A DNA stretch of 64,000 bases. Origin: Valencia hispanica. Its lineage: Eukaryota; Chordata; Actinopteri; Cyprinodontiformes; Valenciidae. Positions 21,105 through 32,426 of the stretch are shown here, in pieces. The stretch covers positions 6,487,020-6,551,019 of the forward strand of contig OY747700.1 in assembly GCA_963556495.2 (NCBI GenBank), read 5' to 3'. A program made the translations under genes and the position numbers. The notes under the pieces were generated by a model. It was not told the origin of the DNA. It did not search any database and worked only from the letters and a program-made list of their open reading frames with translations. Positions within the stretch are counted from its first letter, which is position 1, and every line of letters begins with the position of its first letter.

Positions 21105-24100
21105 TCCATCCATTTTCTTCCGCTTATCCGGGGTCGGGTCGCGGGGGCAGCAGCCTAAGCAAAGAGACCCAGATTTCCCTCTCCCCAGCCACTTGTTCCA
21201 GCTCCTCGGGAGGAACCCCAAGGCGCTCCCAGGCCAGCCGAGAAACATTGTCCCTCCAGCGTGTCCTGGGCCTTCCGCTGGGCCTCCTCCCGGTGAGACG
21301 TGCCTGAAACACCTCACCAGGGAGGCGTCCAGGAGGCATCCTGACCAGATGCCTGAGCCACCTCAACTGACTCCTCTCAATGTGGAGAAGCAGCGGCTCT
21401 ACTCTGAGCCCCCTCCGGATGACCGAGCTTCTCACCCTATCTCTAAGGGAGAGCCCAGACACTCTGCGGAGGAAACTCATTTCAGCCGCTTGTATCCGTG
21501 ATCTCGTTCTTTCGGTCACCACCCAGAGTTCGTGACCATAGATGAGGGTAGGAACGTAGATCGACCGGTAAATCGAGAGCTTCGCCTCTTGGCTCAGCTC
21601 TCTCTTCACCACGACAGACCGGTAGAGCGCCCGCATAACTGCAGATGCCCCACCAATCCGTCTATCGATCTCCCGCTCCATTTTTCCCTCATTCGTGAAC
21701 AAGACCCCCAGATACTTAAACTCCTCCACTTGGGGAAGGACCCCATCCCCGACCCGGAGGAGGCACCTCACCCTTTTCCGGCTCAAGACCATGGCCTCGG
21801 ATTTGGAGGTGCTGATTCTCATCCCAGCCGCTTCACACTTGGCTGCGAACAGCTCCAGCGAAAGCTGTAGATCACGCTCCGATGAAGCCAACAGGACCAC
21901 ATCATCTGCAAAAAGCAGAGACCCGATCCTGAGGCCACCAAAACGGATCCCCTCAACGCCTTGGCTGCGCCTAGAAATCCTGTCCATAAAAGTTAGGAAC
22001 AGGATCGGTGACAAAGGGCAACCTTGGCGGAGTCCAACTCCCACTGGAAACAAGCCCGACTTACTGCCGGCAATGCGAACCAAACTCTGATACCGGTCGT
22101 ACAGGGACCTAACAGCCCGTATCAAGGGGCCCGGTACCCCACACTCCCGGAGCACCCCCCACAGGGCCCCCCGAGGGACACGGTCGAACGCCTTCTCCAA
22201 GTCCACAAAACACATGTAGACCGGTTGGGCGAACTCCCACGCACCCTCCAGGACCCTGCTGAGGGTGTAGAGCTGGTCCAGTGTTCCACGGCCAGGACGA
22301 AAACCGCATTGTTCCTCCTGGATCCGAGGTTCGACTATCCGCCGGATCCGAGGTTCGACTATCCGTCGGACCCTCCTCTCCAGAACCCCTGAATAGACCT
22401 TACCAGGGAGGCTCAGAAGTGTGATCCCCCTGTAGTTGGAACACACCCTGTGGTCCCCCTTTTTAAACAGGGGGACCAACACCCCGGTCTGCCAATCCAA
22501 GGGAACTGCCCCCGATGTCCACGCAATATTGCAGAGCCGTGTTAACCAACACAGCCCCACAACATCCAGAGCCTTGAGGAACTCCGGTCGAATCTCATCC
22601 ACCCCCCGAGCCTTGCCACCGAGGAGCTTTTTAACGACCTCGGTGACCTCAGCACCAGAGATTGGAGAGCCCGACCCCAAGTCCCCAAACCCTGCTTCCA
22701 GATTGGAAGGCGTGCTGGTGGGATTGAGGAGGTCTTCGAAGTATTCCATCCACCGACCCAAAACGTCCCGCGTCGAGGTCAGCAGCACACCATCCCCACT
22801 GTAAACAGTGTTGGTGGCAGACCGCTTTCCCCCCCTGAGACGCCGGATGGTGGACCAGAATCGCTTCGAAGCTGTACAGAAGTCGTTTTCCATGGTCTCT
22901 CCAAACTCCTCCCATGCCCGAGTTTTTGCCTCAGCAACCATCCGAGCCGCATCCCGCTTGGCCTGTCGGTACCTATCAGCTGCTTCAGGGGTCCTACAAG
23001 CCAAAAAGACCCGGAGGACTCCTTCTTCAGCCTGACAGCATCCCATACCGCCGGTGTCCACCAGCGGGTTCGGGGGTTGCCGCCGCGACAGGCACCGACC
23101 ACCTTGCGGCCACAGCTTCGGTCAGCCACCTCGGCAATGGAGGCGCGGAACATGGTCCACTCGGACTCGATGTCCCCTGCCTCCCCCGGGACGTGTTCAA
23201 AGTTCTGCCGGAGGTGCGAGTTAAAGCTCCTTCTGACAGGAGACTCTGCCAGACGTTCCCAGCAGACCCTCACAACACGTTTGGGTTCTGCCGGAGGTGC
23301 GAGTTAAAGCTCCTTCTGACAGGAGACTCTGCCAGACGTTCCCAGCAGACCCTCACAACCCGTTTGGGCCTTCCAGGTCTGTCCGGCGTCCTCCCCCACC
23401 ATCGGAGCCGACTCACCACCAGGTAGTGGTCAGTGGACAGCTCTGCCCCTCTCTTCACCCGAGTGTCCAAAACATGCGGCCGCAGATCAGATGAGACGAC
23501 AACCAAGTCGACAACCAAGTCGATCATTGAGCTGCACAAACACCAGTCAGGACCCGTCCCCCCACCCGAAGGCGGAGGGAGGCTACCCTCTCGTTCACCG
23601 GGGTAAACCCCAACGTACAGGCGCCAAGATGGGGGGCAACAAGTATGCCCACCCCAGCTCGGCGCCTCTCAGCGGGGGCAAACCCAGAGTGGAAGAGAGT
23701 CCAACCCCTCTCGAGGAGACGGGTTCCAGAGCCAGAGCCGTGCGCCGAGGTGAGTCCGACGATGTCCAGTCGGAACCTCTCAACCTCGCACACCAGCTCC
23801 GGCTCCTTCCCCACCAGAGAGGTGACGTTCCACGTCCCGAGAGCCAGCTTCTGCAGCCGAGGATGGGACCGCCAAGGTCCCCGCCTTTGGCCGCCGCCCA
23901 TCCTGCACAGCACCCGACCCCTATGGCCCCTCCCACAGGTGGTGAGCTCATGGGAAGGGGGGCCCATGTTACCTCTTCGGGCTAAGCCCGACCGGGCCCC
24001 ATGGGTAAAGGCCCAGCCACCAGGCGCTCGCCAACGTGCCCCACCTCCAGGCCTGACTCCAGAGGGGGGCCCCGGTGACCCGCGTGCGGGCGAGGGAACA

Positions 24101-24140
24101 CTGAGTCCATCTGTCGTTTTCATCATAGGGGTCTTTTGGG
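21105..24140 (-). mobile_element. RTE-type LINE (Rex3/Expander-like), nearly complete
   Basis: The 3' end shows the CCATCCATCC tail near 21105-21113. RT fills 23061-21124, and endonuclease pieces and 5' sequence extend to about 24140. The element is GC-rich compared with its surroundings. It carries an 83-bp tandem duplication (23203-23368), a 24-bp in-frame duplication (about 22319-22366) and loss of the endonuclease core near 23525. The family name is from the familiar C-terminal motif RLAWERLGVPPEELE and the tail. It cannot be autonomous. Confidence 0.82.
21124..23061 (-). pseudogene. RTE reverse transcriptase, long open frame
   Basis: The 645 uninterrupted residues cover the end of the endonuclease linker and the whole RT. 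Motifs in order are KKLLGGKARGVDEIRPEF, LFKKGDHRVCSNYRGI, QCGFRPGRGTLDQ, MCFVDLEKAFDRVP (catalytic Asp), GLRQGCPLSPILF, LLFADDVVLLAS (catalytic DD), KYLGVLFTNEGK, YGHELWV and RLAWERLGVPPEELEQ. RT catalytic residues are all present. A tandem 8-residue repeat (IVEPRIRR) comes from the 24-bp duplication. The missing upstream endonuclease makes the locus a pseudogene although this frame is open. Confidence 0.82.
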
Positions 24141-24174
24141 CAATCTCTTGTTGAATTATACAGATATTTGTCAA
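22779..24174 (-). pseudogene. RTE endonuclease region, broken
   Basis: Three frames make up this region. The 5' part (24174-23524) has LGTWNVTSL and CEVERFRLDIVGLTS. The middle frame (23539-23270) has SSDLRPHVLDTRV and ELSTDHYLVV. The third (23273-22779) repeats VCWERLAESPVRRSFNSHL because of the 83-bp tandem duplication, which also shifts the frame. The segment that should hold the GDFNAH catalytic box is missing between the first two frames near 23525. Confidence 0.75.
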
Positions 24175-24341
24175 AATCTCAAGATATTGTTGTCAGCACT
24201 AGATGGCAATGTTCCACCTTAATTACCACATCTAACCAAAATATTTGAGCTTATAGAACAATTGGTGAGACTTACTGGTTTCACACATTGCTTGGTTTCC
24301 CTCTCCCTGCGACTGTCGCTACTGAAACTAACTAGGAGCAG

Positions 24342-24361
24342 CGGGGGGGGGGGGGGGGGGG
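24342..24361. repeat. Poly-G tract
   Basis: A G homopolymer of about 20 bases lies in the non-coding sequence right of the RTE element. It may form a quadruplex and may be mis-sized in assembly. Confidence 0.9.
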
Positions 24362-24843
24362 GCATAATATTTCATAATCTTTCAACAAATAAAAGCGCAT
24401 TGTTTTGCATTTGTAATTTTTATCGTTTGTGTCATACTTTTATTGAACAATGCTATATTATTAAAAATATATCAATGTGGCATGACTAATAGGCATCACT
24501 ATGCCAAGTGTCTCACCTAAGGACACAGTGACTGAGACAGATGGAACTGAGCAGAGGTTTAAACCGGCAGGACAAACTCTAATCTCCTGAGTCCATGTCG
24601 CCCCATAAAAAGTGCCTGTATCTCACTACCAATAGTTTCTGCACCTTACTACAACTGCCCACAGTCCTCTCTATAAAAGACAGTACCTCCCAGGATTGGA
24701 CGCCCCCGAGAATTTGACCCAAGGTCAGAGAAATTACACACATAAAAAATGACACCAGAGCACGCCATCTCAGACTCTACAGGCATCAGAAAGCATGTTA
24801 GAGATTAAAGTTCACGACAGGACAATAGGAAACAAAACTGAAC

Positions 24844-25605
24844 TGTTAGGATCCTTGTTCTGCTGGTGTTTCTGCTGTGTGTGTGTGTGTGCTCTCCTAC
24901 CTTCTCTGCAGGGGCGTGGCTGATTGGTGACAGGTGCAGATCGTTTAGGCTCATCATCTCCAGCATTCAAAAGAGGGACAGAGGCTGCAAGCTGACGCCA
25001 GATGGTTATCGCTTCTAGCGTGGTAACACGGCCAACCAATAGCTCCAGAAAGTGTACCCTTTGTTTCTTCGGTGCGCTTACTCTTCCTGGTTTCCTCCCA
25101 GATCCTGATCCAGACTCCTTGATCCTCCGAAAATGGTTTCCTCCTCTGATCTCCGTTCCAACGGTGAAGCCTCCTGGAAACAACTTACCGATCGCTCTGG
25201 ATTCCCTCCCGGTCAGCTTCTGCTCCGTTACCTCTGCTGGTCTGCCTATTCTCCATCTGCCTGCCCGTCTTCCCGCTCCACCTGCTAACACACACAGCCT
25301 TGCACAACATCAGCCTCCACTCACCTCCGGCTTTGGATCCAACTCATCTCCCTCCAGGATCGGACATCACAATCATCCCGTGAATAACCATCCACTCTCT
25401 GCCTCACAATACCGTCACACCATCTCATATCCCCTTTTCTGCTGCAGTTCCTCCGCCTGCCATCGTGGACCCGTTTTTTCCCGGCGATCAACCAGAGACT
25501 TTCATATCTGTTATAAACAAACATCTTTTACCATATCCAAAAATACAGTCTGGTTTTCTGAGTCTGTTGCTGCCTTTGAGTCGTTAAAACCCAGCAAACA
25601 TGACG
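24844..25605 (+). mobile_element. Solo LTR, plus orientation
   Basis: This 762-bp unit starts TGTTAGGATCC, a start like the gypsy LTR at 2734, and ends CATGACG. It is flanked by exact TGAAC copies at 24839-24843 and 25606-25610. The terminal CG in place of CA may be a later substitution. A 239-residue frame inside (from 25002) is Pro/Ser-rich low-complexity LTR sequence and not a gene. Confidence 0.78.
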
Positions 25606-25610
25606 TGAAC

Positions 25611-27870
25611 AAGCAGGAGGGCATTGAAGAAAGCCTGTTCTCTTTAAGAAGAACATGGTTGCCTGTAAGGCAAAGTTGCAATACAACAAATTATGAAACT
25701 ATAAATCTATCCTTTGACTAAATAAAATCAGAAAGGAAGAGTAAGATCCACAGAGGCAGATGTAGAGATGAGAAAACAGTGTCAGATGAGGTTCTGAGTG
25801 TGCCTCAGGATCTCCCCCCAGTGGAACGTTAATTCATATGGTGGAATGGCTTGAGAGACCCCGTGATCCTGGTGGCTGTATTATCTGCAGCTTCAGCCAC
25901 TGGTATGGTCAGTCATAGCAAAACTAAAAAGAGTATAAATCCTAAAAAGCTAATGAAAACCAACCAACAGCCATATGACACAAACACCCAGAGAGTCCAA
26001 GAGAGCAGATCCAGTCTCAGCAGGGTGGCTGGTGAGATCAGGAGTCTGTAAATTCTCAGCATAACCAAGTGGTTTTTGCTTTTTGAAATGTTACATTTCT
26101 GGTTCAGAAGAGTCAAAGCCAGGTTTTGGCAAGACTTGGCAACTAGATATAGTTGTACTCCCCTCCATGCACAAGTTAAGCTCTGAGGGCTTGGCGACTC
26201 AGTGCACATCTCATCACCTTGGAGGTGTTTTGCATTGAGGGAGAAGGCTGCCTCTTTGTGACTTGGAGCTATTCTGAAGCTGTCTCTTGCATTGCTCACA
26301 GGTGACAGGTGAAGGCATGAGGTCTTAATATACCCTCATACGTCTTTTGGACCTTTTGACAAATTTCAGGTTCCCAAAAACTTTACAAACATTGTTGGAG
26401 ACAAGGATGTCACCAGGTGACCTTTTCCAGCTCACTGGAAAACCTTTTCTTGTAAAGTGCCTTGAGATGTGTTGTGAATTGGCGTAATATAAATACCCTG
26501 AATTTAATTGAATTGAATGAATGGTTAAAGGTGTCAACATACCTTAAGGAACTTCTGGCCTTTGTAATTCATCTTTTCTATCCTATTTGGGGACCAGGGT
26601 GATTGACACCTGCAACCCTTCAAGTACTTTTCCGCTGTTGGTTCAGAATACAAATGTTTTGCCTCCCAGGCCTGCTCTACACAGAGACAAAATGGGTAAA
26701 GTTTCAAAGACAAAGTTTGTAAAAACGGCACCACAATAGTAAAAACCTTTGTCCACATGAATTCACACAAACCGGCTTAAGATTCCGCAGTACATATGCC
26801 GGGCCCACTGGTGGCACCTTGACACTGCCAGAGAAAAGAACACTGAGCATGCTCAGTCAGCCTGGTGGCATGAAGCCAGCAGATTCACCTCATCCACTTT
26901 TCTCCTCCCATAAACGTCCCGGAACTCATCCAGTGGAAACGGGTCTATAGAGCCAGATCTGTAGGTTCCTCAACATTTGGTGGCCACCTCTCTCCCCAGA
27001 GTAGGAACTTCTGGCCCCAGTTCAGGAGATCTTTTCCTATCACATCACCTCCAACAGATGCCGTGTAAAGAACACTGAGATGACCTGTGGCTGTGATTTG
27101 AATTTAGATGAATAAACTGGATTCAGCTAAAAGTATTATTTTGGGATGACAGGATCTCCAGCACTGTGCCAACAAGGTAATGAGTTACAGGATACTAGAC
27201 GCTTTTCACACTAAGGTTAAATATTTGCCAACTTTCACAGTTTTAAATGTCAGAAAGATGAATAAATGAAATGAATGAAACATCCATGAAAACATGTTTC
27301 ATTTAATCATTCTGCTATAAATCTGGGTTTTGTTGTTTGAACTAAAGTGTTTCTGTAAACACTGGGTCCGGTCAAGACCCAGGAGACAAACACCATCCTG
27401 AATGTCCTGAAGCTTCCCTGCAGGGACCATGGGGACAACAGAGCGTCCTCCCCTGGTCTCCTGTGCTGCTAATTGTCCTGTTAGTGTCCAAACCTCCCCA
27501 TAGATTGTGTCTTCTGGGATCTGTAAGGTATTTCTAACAGCGAGGAGATCTGCTGGGGCTCATTAGGCTGAGATGACACAGTAAACATGACGCAATCACA
27601 CCAGTGACCTCTAATTGAGGTCCTGCAGCTTAGAATGGAAAGATATGATGTTTAATGAGTCATAAAAGTTAAAAGCACAGCAGCAACCAGTGATTCTGAC
27701 CATGTCTTTCTCACAGTTACAGACCAGATTGTTATTGAACTAACCACAATAAGTGAGTGATTATGAATCTTAATTCAAATCAAACCAATGATTAATGACA
27801 GGAAGACAGGAACTGCTTCCTTCTCAGGTGCCTCAGGTTTCTCTGGGCCTTTTTACTGTGGGGTTGGTGC
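25611..27870. other. Non-coding stretch with one LINE tail
   Basis: No gene was seen. A short LINE-type 3' tail lies at about 26440-26520 (AAAGTGCCTTGAGATGTG, then TTGAATTGAA repeats). The remainder shows no recognisable coding or repeat signal. Confidence 0.4.
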
Positions 27871-27877
27871 AGATAGA

Positions 27878-28050
27878 GCTGCATGGTGGTCTGGTTGTTA
27901 GCCCTGTTCACCTCCTAGAGTTTGTATGTTCTCTCTGTGTAGGCGCGGGTTTGTCCCAGGCTCTCCGGCTTCCTCTGTAGAGTCCAAACACGCATGTTAG
28001 ATGAACTGATGACTTATTTGATCCCCAACACAAACTGAAACCATAAACCC
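27878..28050 (+). mobile_element. Degenerate tRNA-type SINE
   Basis: The sequence GCTGCATGGTGGTCTGGTTGT resembles the polymerase III A-box start of the SINE found complete at 30600-30905. It is followed by the same middle part (TCCGGCTTCCTCT, then GAGTCCAAACACGCATGTTAG). The B box is eroded. Confidence 0.45.
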
Positions 28051-28437
28051 ATAAAGGATTTCTGAATTTCACACTGCAGGAGCTCTGTGTTATCAAACCC
28101 TGATAGACATTAAGCAGGCCTTAATGCTCTGATTATCAGATTCAGAAGGAAGGAGGGTGAGGAGAAGGAGACAGCTGTAGGAGCGCTCATGGCTGCAGCC
28201 ATGGAGGTCAATAATCACATGCCAAAAACAATCAGATAAAAATGTGAAACTTTCCTTTTCTGCAGTAATCTCCACGAGGACTAAAACAGAGTTACGTTCT
28301 CCATCATTGTTTTGCACAAAGACATTTGAATGTGCACATTTATTGAGTTAGCAAGAAGTTGATTAGGAGATGAATATGAACCAATCACAGCTTGCTGATT
28401 GGGTGTAATCAGCTGCTGTAACATGTGATTTAGGAAA

Positions 28438-29460
28438 CCGTAATTTACGGACTATTGAGCGCCCCTGAATATGAAAAGCACCAGCTCAATAAAAAAAAAA
28501 GACATTTTGTAAATATATAGGGCGCACATGAATATTAGCTTCACGTTTTCATGTTGTAACAGGAGATATTTACACAGAAAGGTGGTACACTGAGGATTTT
28601 TTTAAATTACCTCTGTCAGGAGGTAATGTTTTCGTGCCCGTCTGTCTGTCTCTTTTTTTTATTAGCATGTTTGTCTGTCTCTAAGCAACATAACTCAGAA
28701 GGTTATCCACGGATTTCGATGAACCTTTCAGAAAATGTCCACAATGGGACCAGGAACAACGAATTAAATTTTGGGGTTGGTACGACATGAAGTGCGTATC
28801 CACCCACCGACCAGCAGCACTAACCTCCACTCCTCTCCCGTGTCAGAGAGCCTATAAGCGGCTCCCCTGGCGCTGCAGCCCCGAATCTCTGCTCTCCGCT
28901 GGAAGAGCCCAGCCATGCATCGCATTAACAGACATTTTATTGGTAAAGTACCGAAAGTTAGAATTATATAACATGGGGATGGGAGGATGAGTGGCCCTGG
29001 CGGAGGTCTGAGTGCTTTTCCGGCATCAACACAACACGACAGTAACATGCCTGGTCAGAAAATGAAACATACTTTATCCTACCAGAAGAGTCATTGGTCG
29101 CTATCTTCCTCTTCCTCACTAAAGCAACTAAAGGCATCTTCATCAGTGTCTTTATGTCCTCTGAAAGCTTTGTCGTCTTTTTACACGGACTCAGTCTCTC
29201 CCGCTGCCTCCTCCAATGTCTCACCATCGATTCATTGATGCTAAGCTAACATGCAGTAGCTCTATTTCCAGCCAGCTCCATTGTCTTTAAATTAAAAGCT
29301 GCATTTCTTCATGCATTTATTTCGTGTGTGCATGAAAACTACCGGTAGTGTCTTCTTCGACACATAATCTTTCCCCACGTCTGTCTCAGTTTTGTGCTTC
29401 CTGCTATAGTGCCCCCTGAAGGCCGTTAGCCAGTAATAAATCTATAAAGAACCTCCAGTG
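28438..29460. mobile_element. hAT-like non-autonomous element, truncated
   Basis: The left end (CCGTAATTTACGGACTATTG, 28438-28457) and the internal GCGC-rich start are those of a familiar fish repeat whose right end should mirror it. Here the right side stops at GGCCGTTAGCCAGTAATAAA (about 29442) without the mirrored terminus. A second repeat interrupts it at about 28608-29020. The hAT assignment is from memory of the family and is tentative. Confidence 0.4.
28608..29020. mobile_element. Dispersed repeat inside the hAT-like element
   Basis: It begins CTCTGTCAGGAGGTAATG and ends GGCGGAGGTCTGAGTGCTTT, the two ends of a widespread animal repeat. It lies between two parts of the element above, so it inserted later. 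I could not identify a target duplication. Confidence 0.4.
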
Positions 29461-29639
29461 ATCAAACTGTGTGTGCTACAGAGAAGATATGCTGGAAGAT
29501 GATGTGGAAGGTTTATTTTCTCATGGAATAATATCCACACACAATATTATAATGTGTGTATAAGGAAGGCAGATTCTCTTGACAATGTGGGGAAAATAAA
29601 AGCCTTTGTTGGTAAATATCTTTTCTAAATCTCTCCTGT

Positions 29640-30330
29640 ATGCAGAAATTTGTCTAAAGCAGATTCGTTCACGCAAACCTCTGATCTTGGAGGTTCTTGG
29701 GGCTTCTTCTATGCACTTTGATCTTCTGTTCTTCCCATATATTTCCAGCTGGATTCCAGGCAGATGATTGCTGCTCTATATTAGCAGATTTACTTTCTTT
29801 CTCTAAAACCAGCTGGGAGTTTCCTTAAGTGTTATTTTGGGAATACTGCCTGGCTAAAAAAATGTGATCATCAAAATATTTATCTGTTCATCCTTTCTTT
29901 GGTTATGGAACCACATGCTAAACAACAACCCCAAACCATGATGTTCTCACCTCCAAACTTCACTGTTGCTCTGGAGTTTTTGGGGTTGCTGTTCCTGGTT
30001 CAAATATGTATTTACTGACATCCAAAGAGTTCAGTTTTGCCTCATCTGACCAGACTACATTCTCCTTGTCCAACTGTTTTGCAACCAATTTTAAATGAGC
30101 TTCAACAAGCTTTTCCTTCAACAGTGGAATCCTGTGCAGTGAGTGTACATAAAAGACTCTGCGGCTGCTTTACCTTTCGTCTCCATGAAAAAAATGAACC
30201 TGCCAATTCCAAGTCTTTCTGAAGCTCTCCCTCTTCCAGATCATTCAGAGGTTTAGAAATACATCTGTAACCAAAGTCATCAGTGTGTTTTGCTACAGTA
30301 AGTGTGTGAAGCTCTGTTCTTTTTCTCGCT
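29640..30330 (-). pseudogene. Degenerate Tc1-like transposase fragment
   Basis: Minus-strand translation near 30060-29920 gives VWSDEAKLNSLDVSKYIFE (the first catalytic Asp box of Tc1 transposases) and then, after a frameshift, VKFGGENIMVWGC with an extra base. The flanks show weaker similarity. No terminal repeats were identified. It is a different Tc1 family from the copies at 9830 and 51604. Confidence 0.6.
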
Positions 30331-30599
30331 ACTTTTATGTTTCCAAGACTTATTCTCCATGTTCATCCACTTTTTTACAGATATCTCAAATAAAAGCCTA
30401 ATTTATCCAGATTTTTGTTATTGTATTTATTTTCCTGTTGTACTTTTTCTCTTTCAACAGGTTTAATAGTGGAAGATTTTTCTCTGCAGCAGCAACATCT
30501 GCTGGTTAAAATGAGAACTGCATTGAGCGTAGAACATCTGACACATCACCACAGATGTTTTTGCAGGTACAGGTTTAGTACAGGTTTTGTCGGCGGGCT

Positions 30600-30905
30600 G
30601 TTGTCTATCTCCAGCAATCATCAGGAGAGAGGCGGGGTTCACCCTGGACAGGTCGCCAGTCCATCGCAGGGCAACACAGAGACACACAAGACAAACAACC
30701 ACACACACGTGCATAACTAAGGCCAATTACAGAAACCAATTAACCTAACAGGCATGTTTTTGGACTGTGGGAGGAAGCCGGAGGACCCGGAAGGAACCCA
30801 CGCATTCCCAGGGAGAACATCCAAACTTTATGCAGAAAGATTCGAACGCAGGATCTTCTTGCTGCAAGGCAAACAGTGCTACCAACTACACCACTGTTTA
30901 TTGGA
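30600..30905 (-). mobile_element. tRNA-derived SINE
   Basis: On the minus strand it starts with a tRNA-like head. The A box is TGGTGTAGTTGGTAGCACT (30893-30875) and the B box resembles GCGTTCGAATC (30847-30837). A conserved body follows, including the complement of TTTTTGGACTGTGGGAGGAAG and a part reading GGACTGGCGACCTGTCC. It would be transcribed by polymerase III. It is the best preserved SINE in the window. Confidence 0.65.
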
Positions 30906-30999
30906 ACAGAGAAGAGAATCAAGCGGATGAAAAAGTAAAGAAAGAGAGAAAATACTCAGAAATACCGTTGGTGTCATTATTTAATAATTAATACATGAC

Positions 31000-32426
31000 A
31001 CCATTTATTTTTTATTTCATGATGTGAAAAATGATGAGGGAGCATGACTTCATGTGGAAGCTGTGACTTCAGTGAACTATGAAAATGAACTCAGGTTCTC
31101 AGTTCAGCTGCACGGGGGGGGGGGGGGTTACCAGTAGCGTCAGACACAAGGTATAAAGATGAAGCATCATCATCCAGTACAGATCATCTCTCTGTGTTCC
31201 AACAACCTGCAGGTTTCCTCGCTGCACAGCTGGTCTCTAATCAGCTCTTCATGCCTGACTCTTCCGGCTGCGGTTCTGTAGGTTTTCATCTCTAACGTCT
31301 GCTCTCGTTGTTGGGAATGCTTCAAGATTCTTCTTACAGCTGAAGGATCTCCCTCTTCTGTCTGAATGTGCTCCTGATTCTGCTGCTTTCTTGTTTAAAG
31401 CTGCTCACTTTGTATCTTCTCAGCAGATATTTGCTCACAGACAAAAGGATGTCTCACAGTTAAGATGTCTCCTGCTGTTTGAATTTGTTTTCAGACACTT
31501 CTCCTTTTCTTCCAGATTTTTAAACATTTCAGAGAATGAAAGACAGCTAATCATCTCGTCCTCAGCAGATGTCTTGTTAGATTTTTTTAAAATCCCTGTT
31601 TGTCAAAAGATGTTGAGAAATGTTAAGAACTACTTAACAGAATATAAAGCAATATGAAAAAAATGTCAGACCTCTGCATTTCACAAACAGATCCAGGAAA
31701 GCTCCCTGTGTTTATGGATTAATATCATGTTATCAATGTTATGTACATTTTAACAGAGTTTAATATTTCTTGTGCTTTAAGGATTTTATTACCTTATTTA
31801 GGGACCTCCAGTTGATGATACATAATTTTCCTACCCTGGTTGTTTTAAATCCTCATGCTTTTGCATCATTTCTTTGAGATAAATTTATCTCTTCCTCATT
31901 ATGGTTATTTTCTTTCACATTGTTTCTTCTGCAGTTTTATTATTTACTAACATATTTAAACTGGAATTGTTTTTATCCTAAAGTGCACTGGGATTATATT
32001 TGTGGTGAATTGCTGCAATTTACAGAAAGGATGGCCTGACCTGATCTCAAGATGATTTCATGGAAAGGAGGGGTGTTTGGTGTGGTAAGTCGTTGGACTT
32101 TCTAATTTATGAGTTTCTGTTGCACCACTAGACATTCAGTTGGTGTCATCATTAGCTACTTTAGGATTTGTCTTTCACCAGGATGTACTCTGAATGTTTT
32201 CCCATTTACTGCTTAGTGGTACACTGCCTTGTAAGGGCAGTTTGGATCACTGAAGGTATTTTAACCTGACATAATCAAATACATTTTGTTTGTTTTTAAC
32301 AACGATTCTGCTCTGTCATTTTGGTTCTCCAGTTTGAACAGACTTTATTTGTTGTATCTTTTTTCCTTTTTCCTTTTGTTGCAGATTGGCTGAATTAAAA
32401 CTGGTAGATTTTTGTCGGAAGAGAAG
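31000..32426 (+). promoter_or_regulatory. Upstream region of receptor at 32427
   Basis: The stretch has no coding sequence. TATAAA at 31152-31157 and, closer to the gene, a pyrimidine tract ending TTTTGTTGCAG at 32384 look like a promoter and a 3' splice site. Together they would give a short untranslated first exon, an intron of about 1 kb, and a coding exon with a 42-bp leader. This layout is common for receptor genes. It is inferred from consensus motifs only. Confidence 0.35.

Noticed and set aside
21193..23426. Many plus-strand frames over the RTE element
   Set aside because: GC-rich coding sequence gives few stops on the opposite strand; the real frames are on the minus strand with RT motifs.
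25002..25721. 239-residue open frame on the plus strand
   Set aside because: It lies almost wholly within the solo LTR at 24844-25605 and is Pro/Ser-rich low-complexity with no domain.
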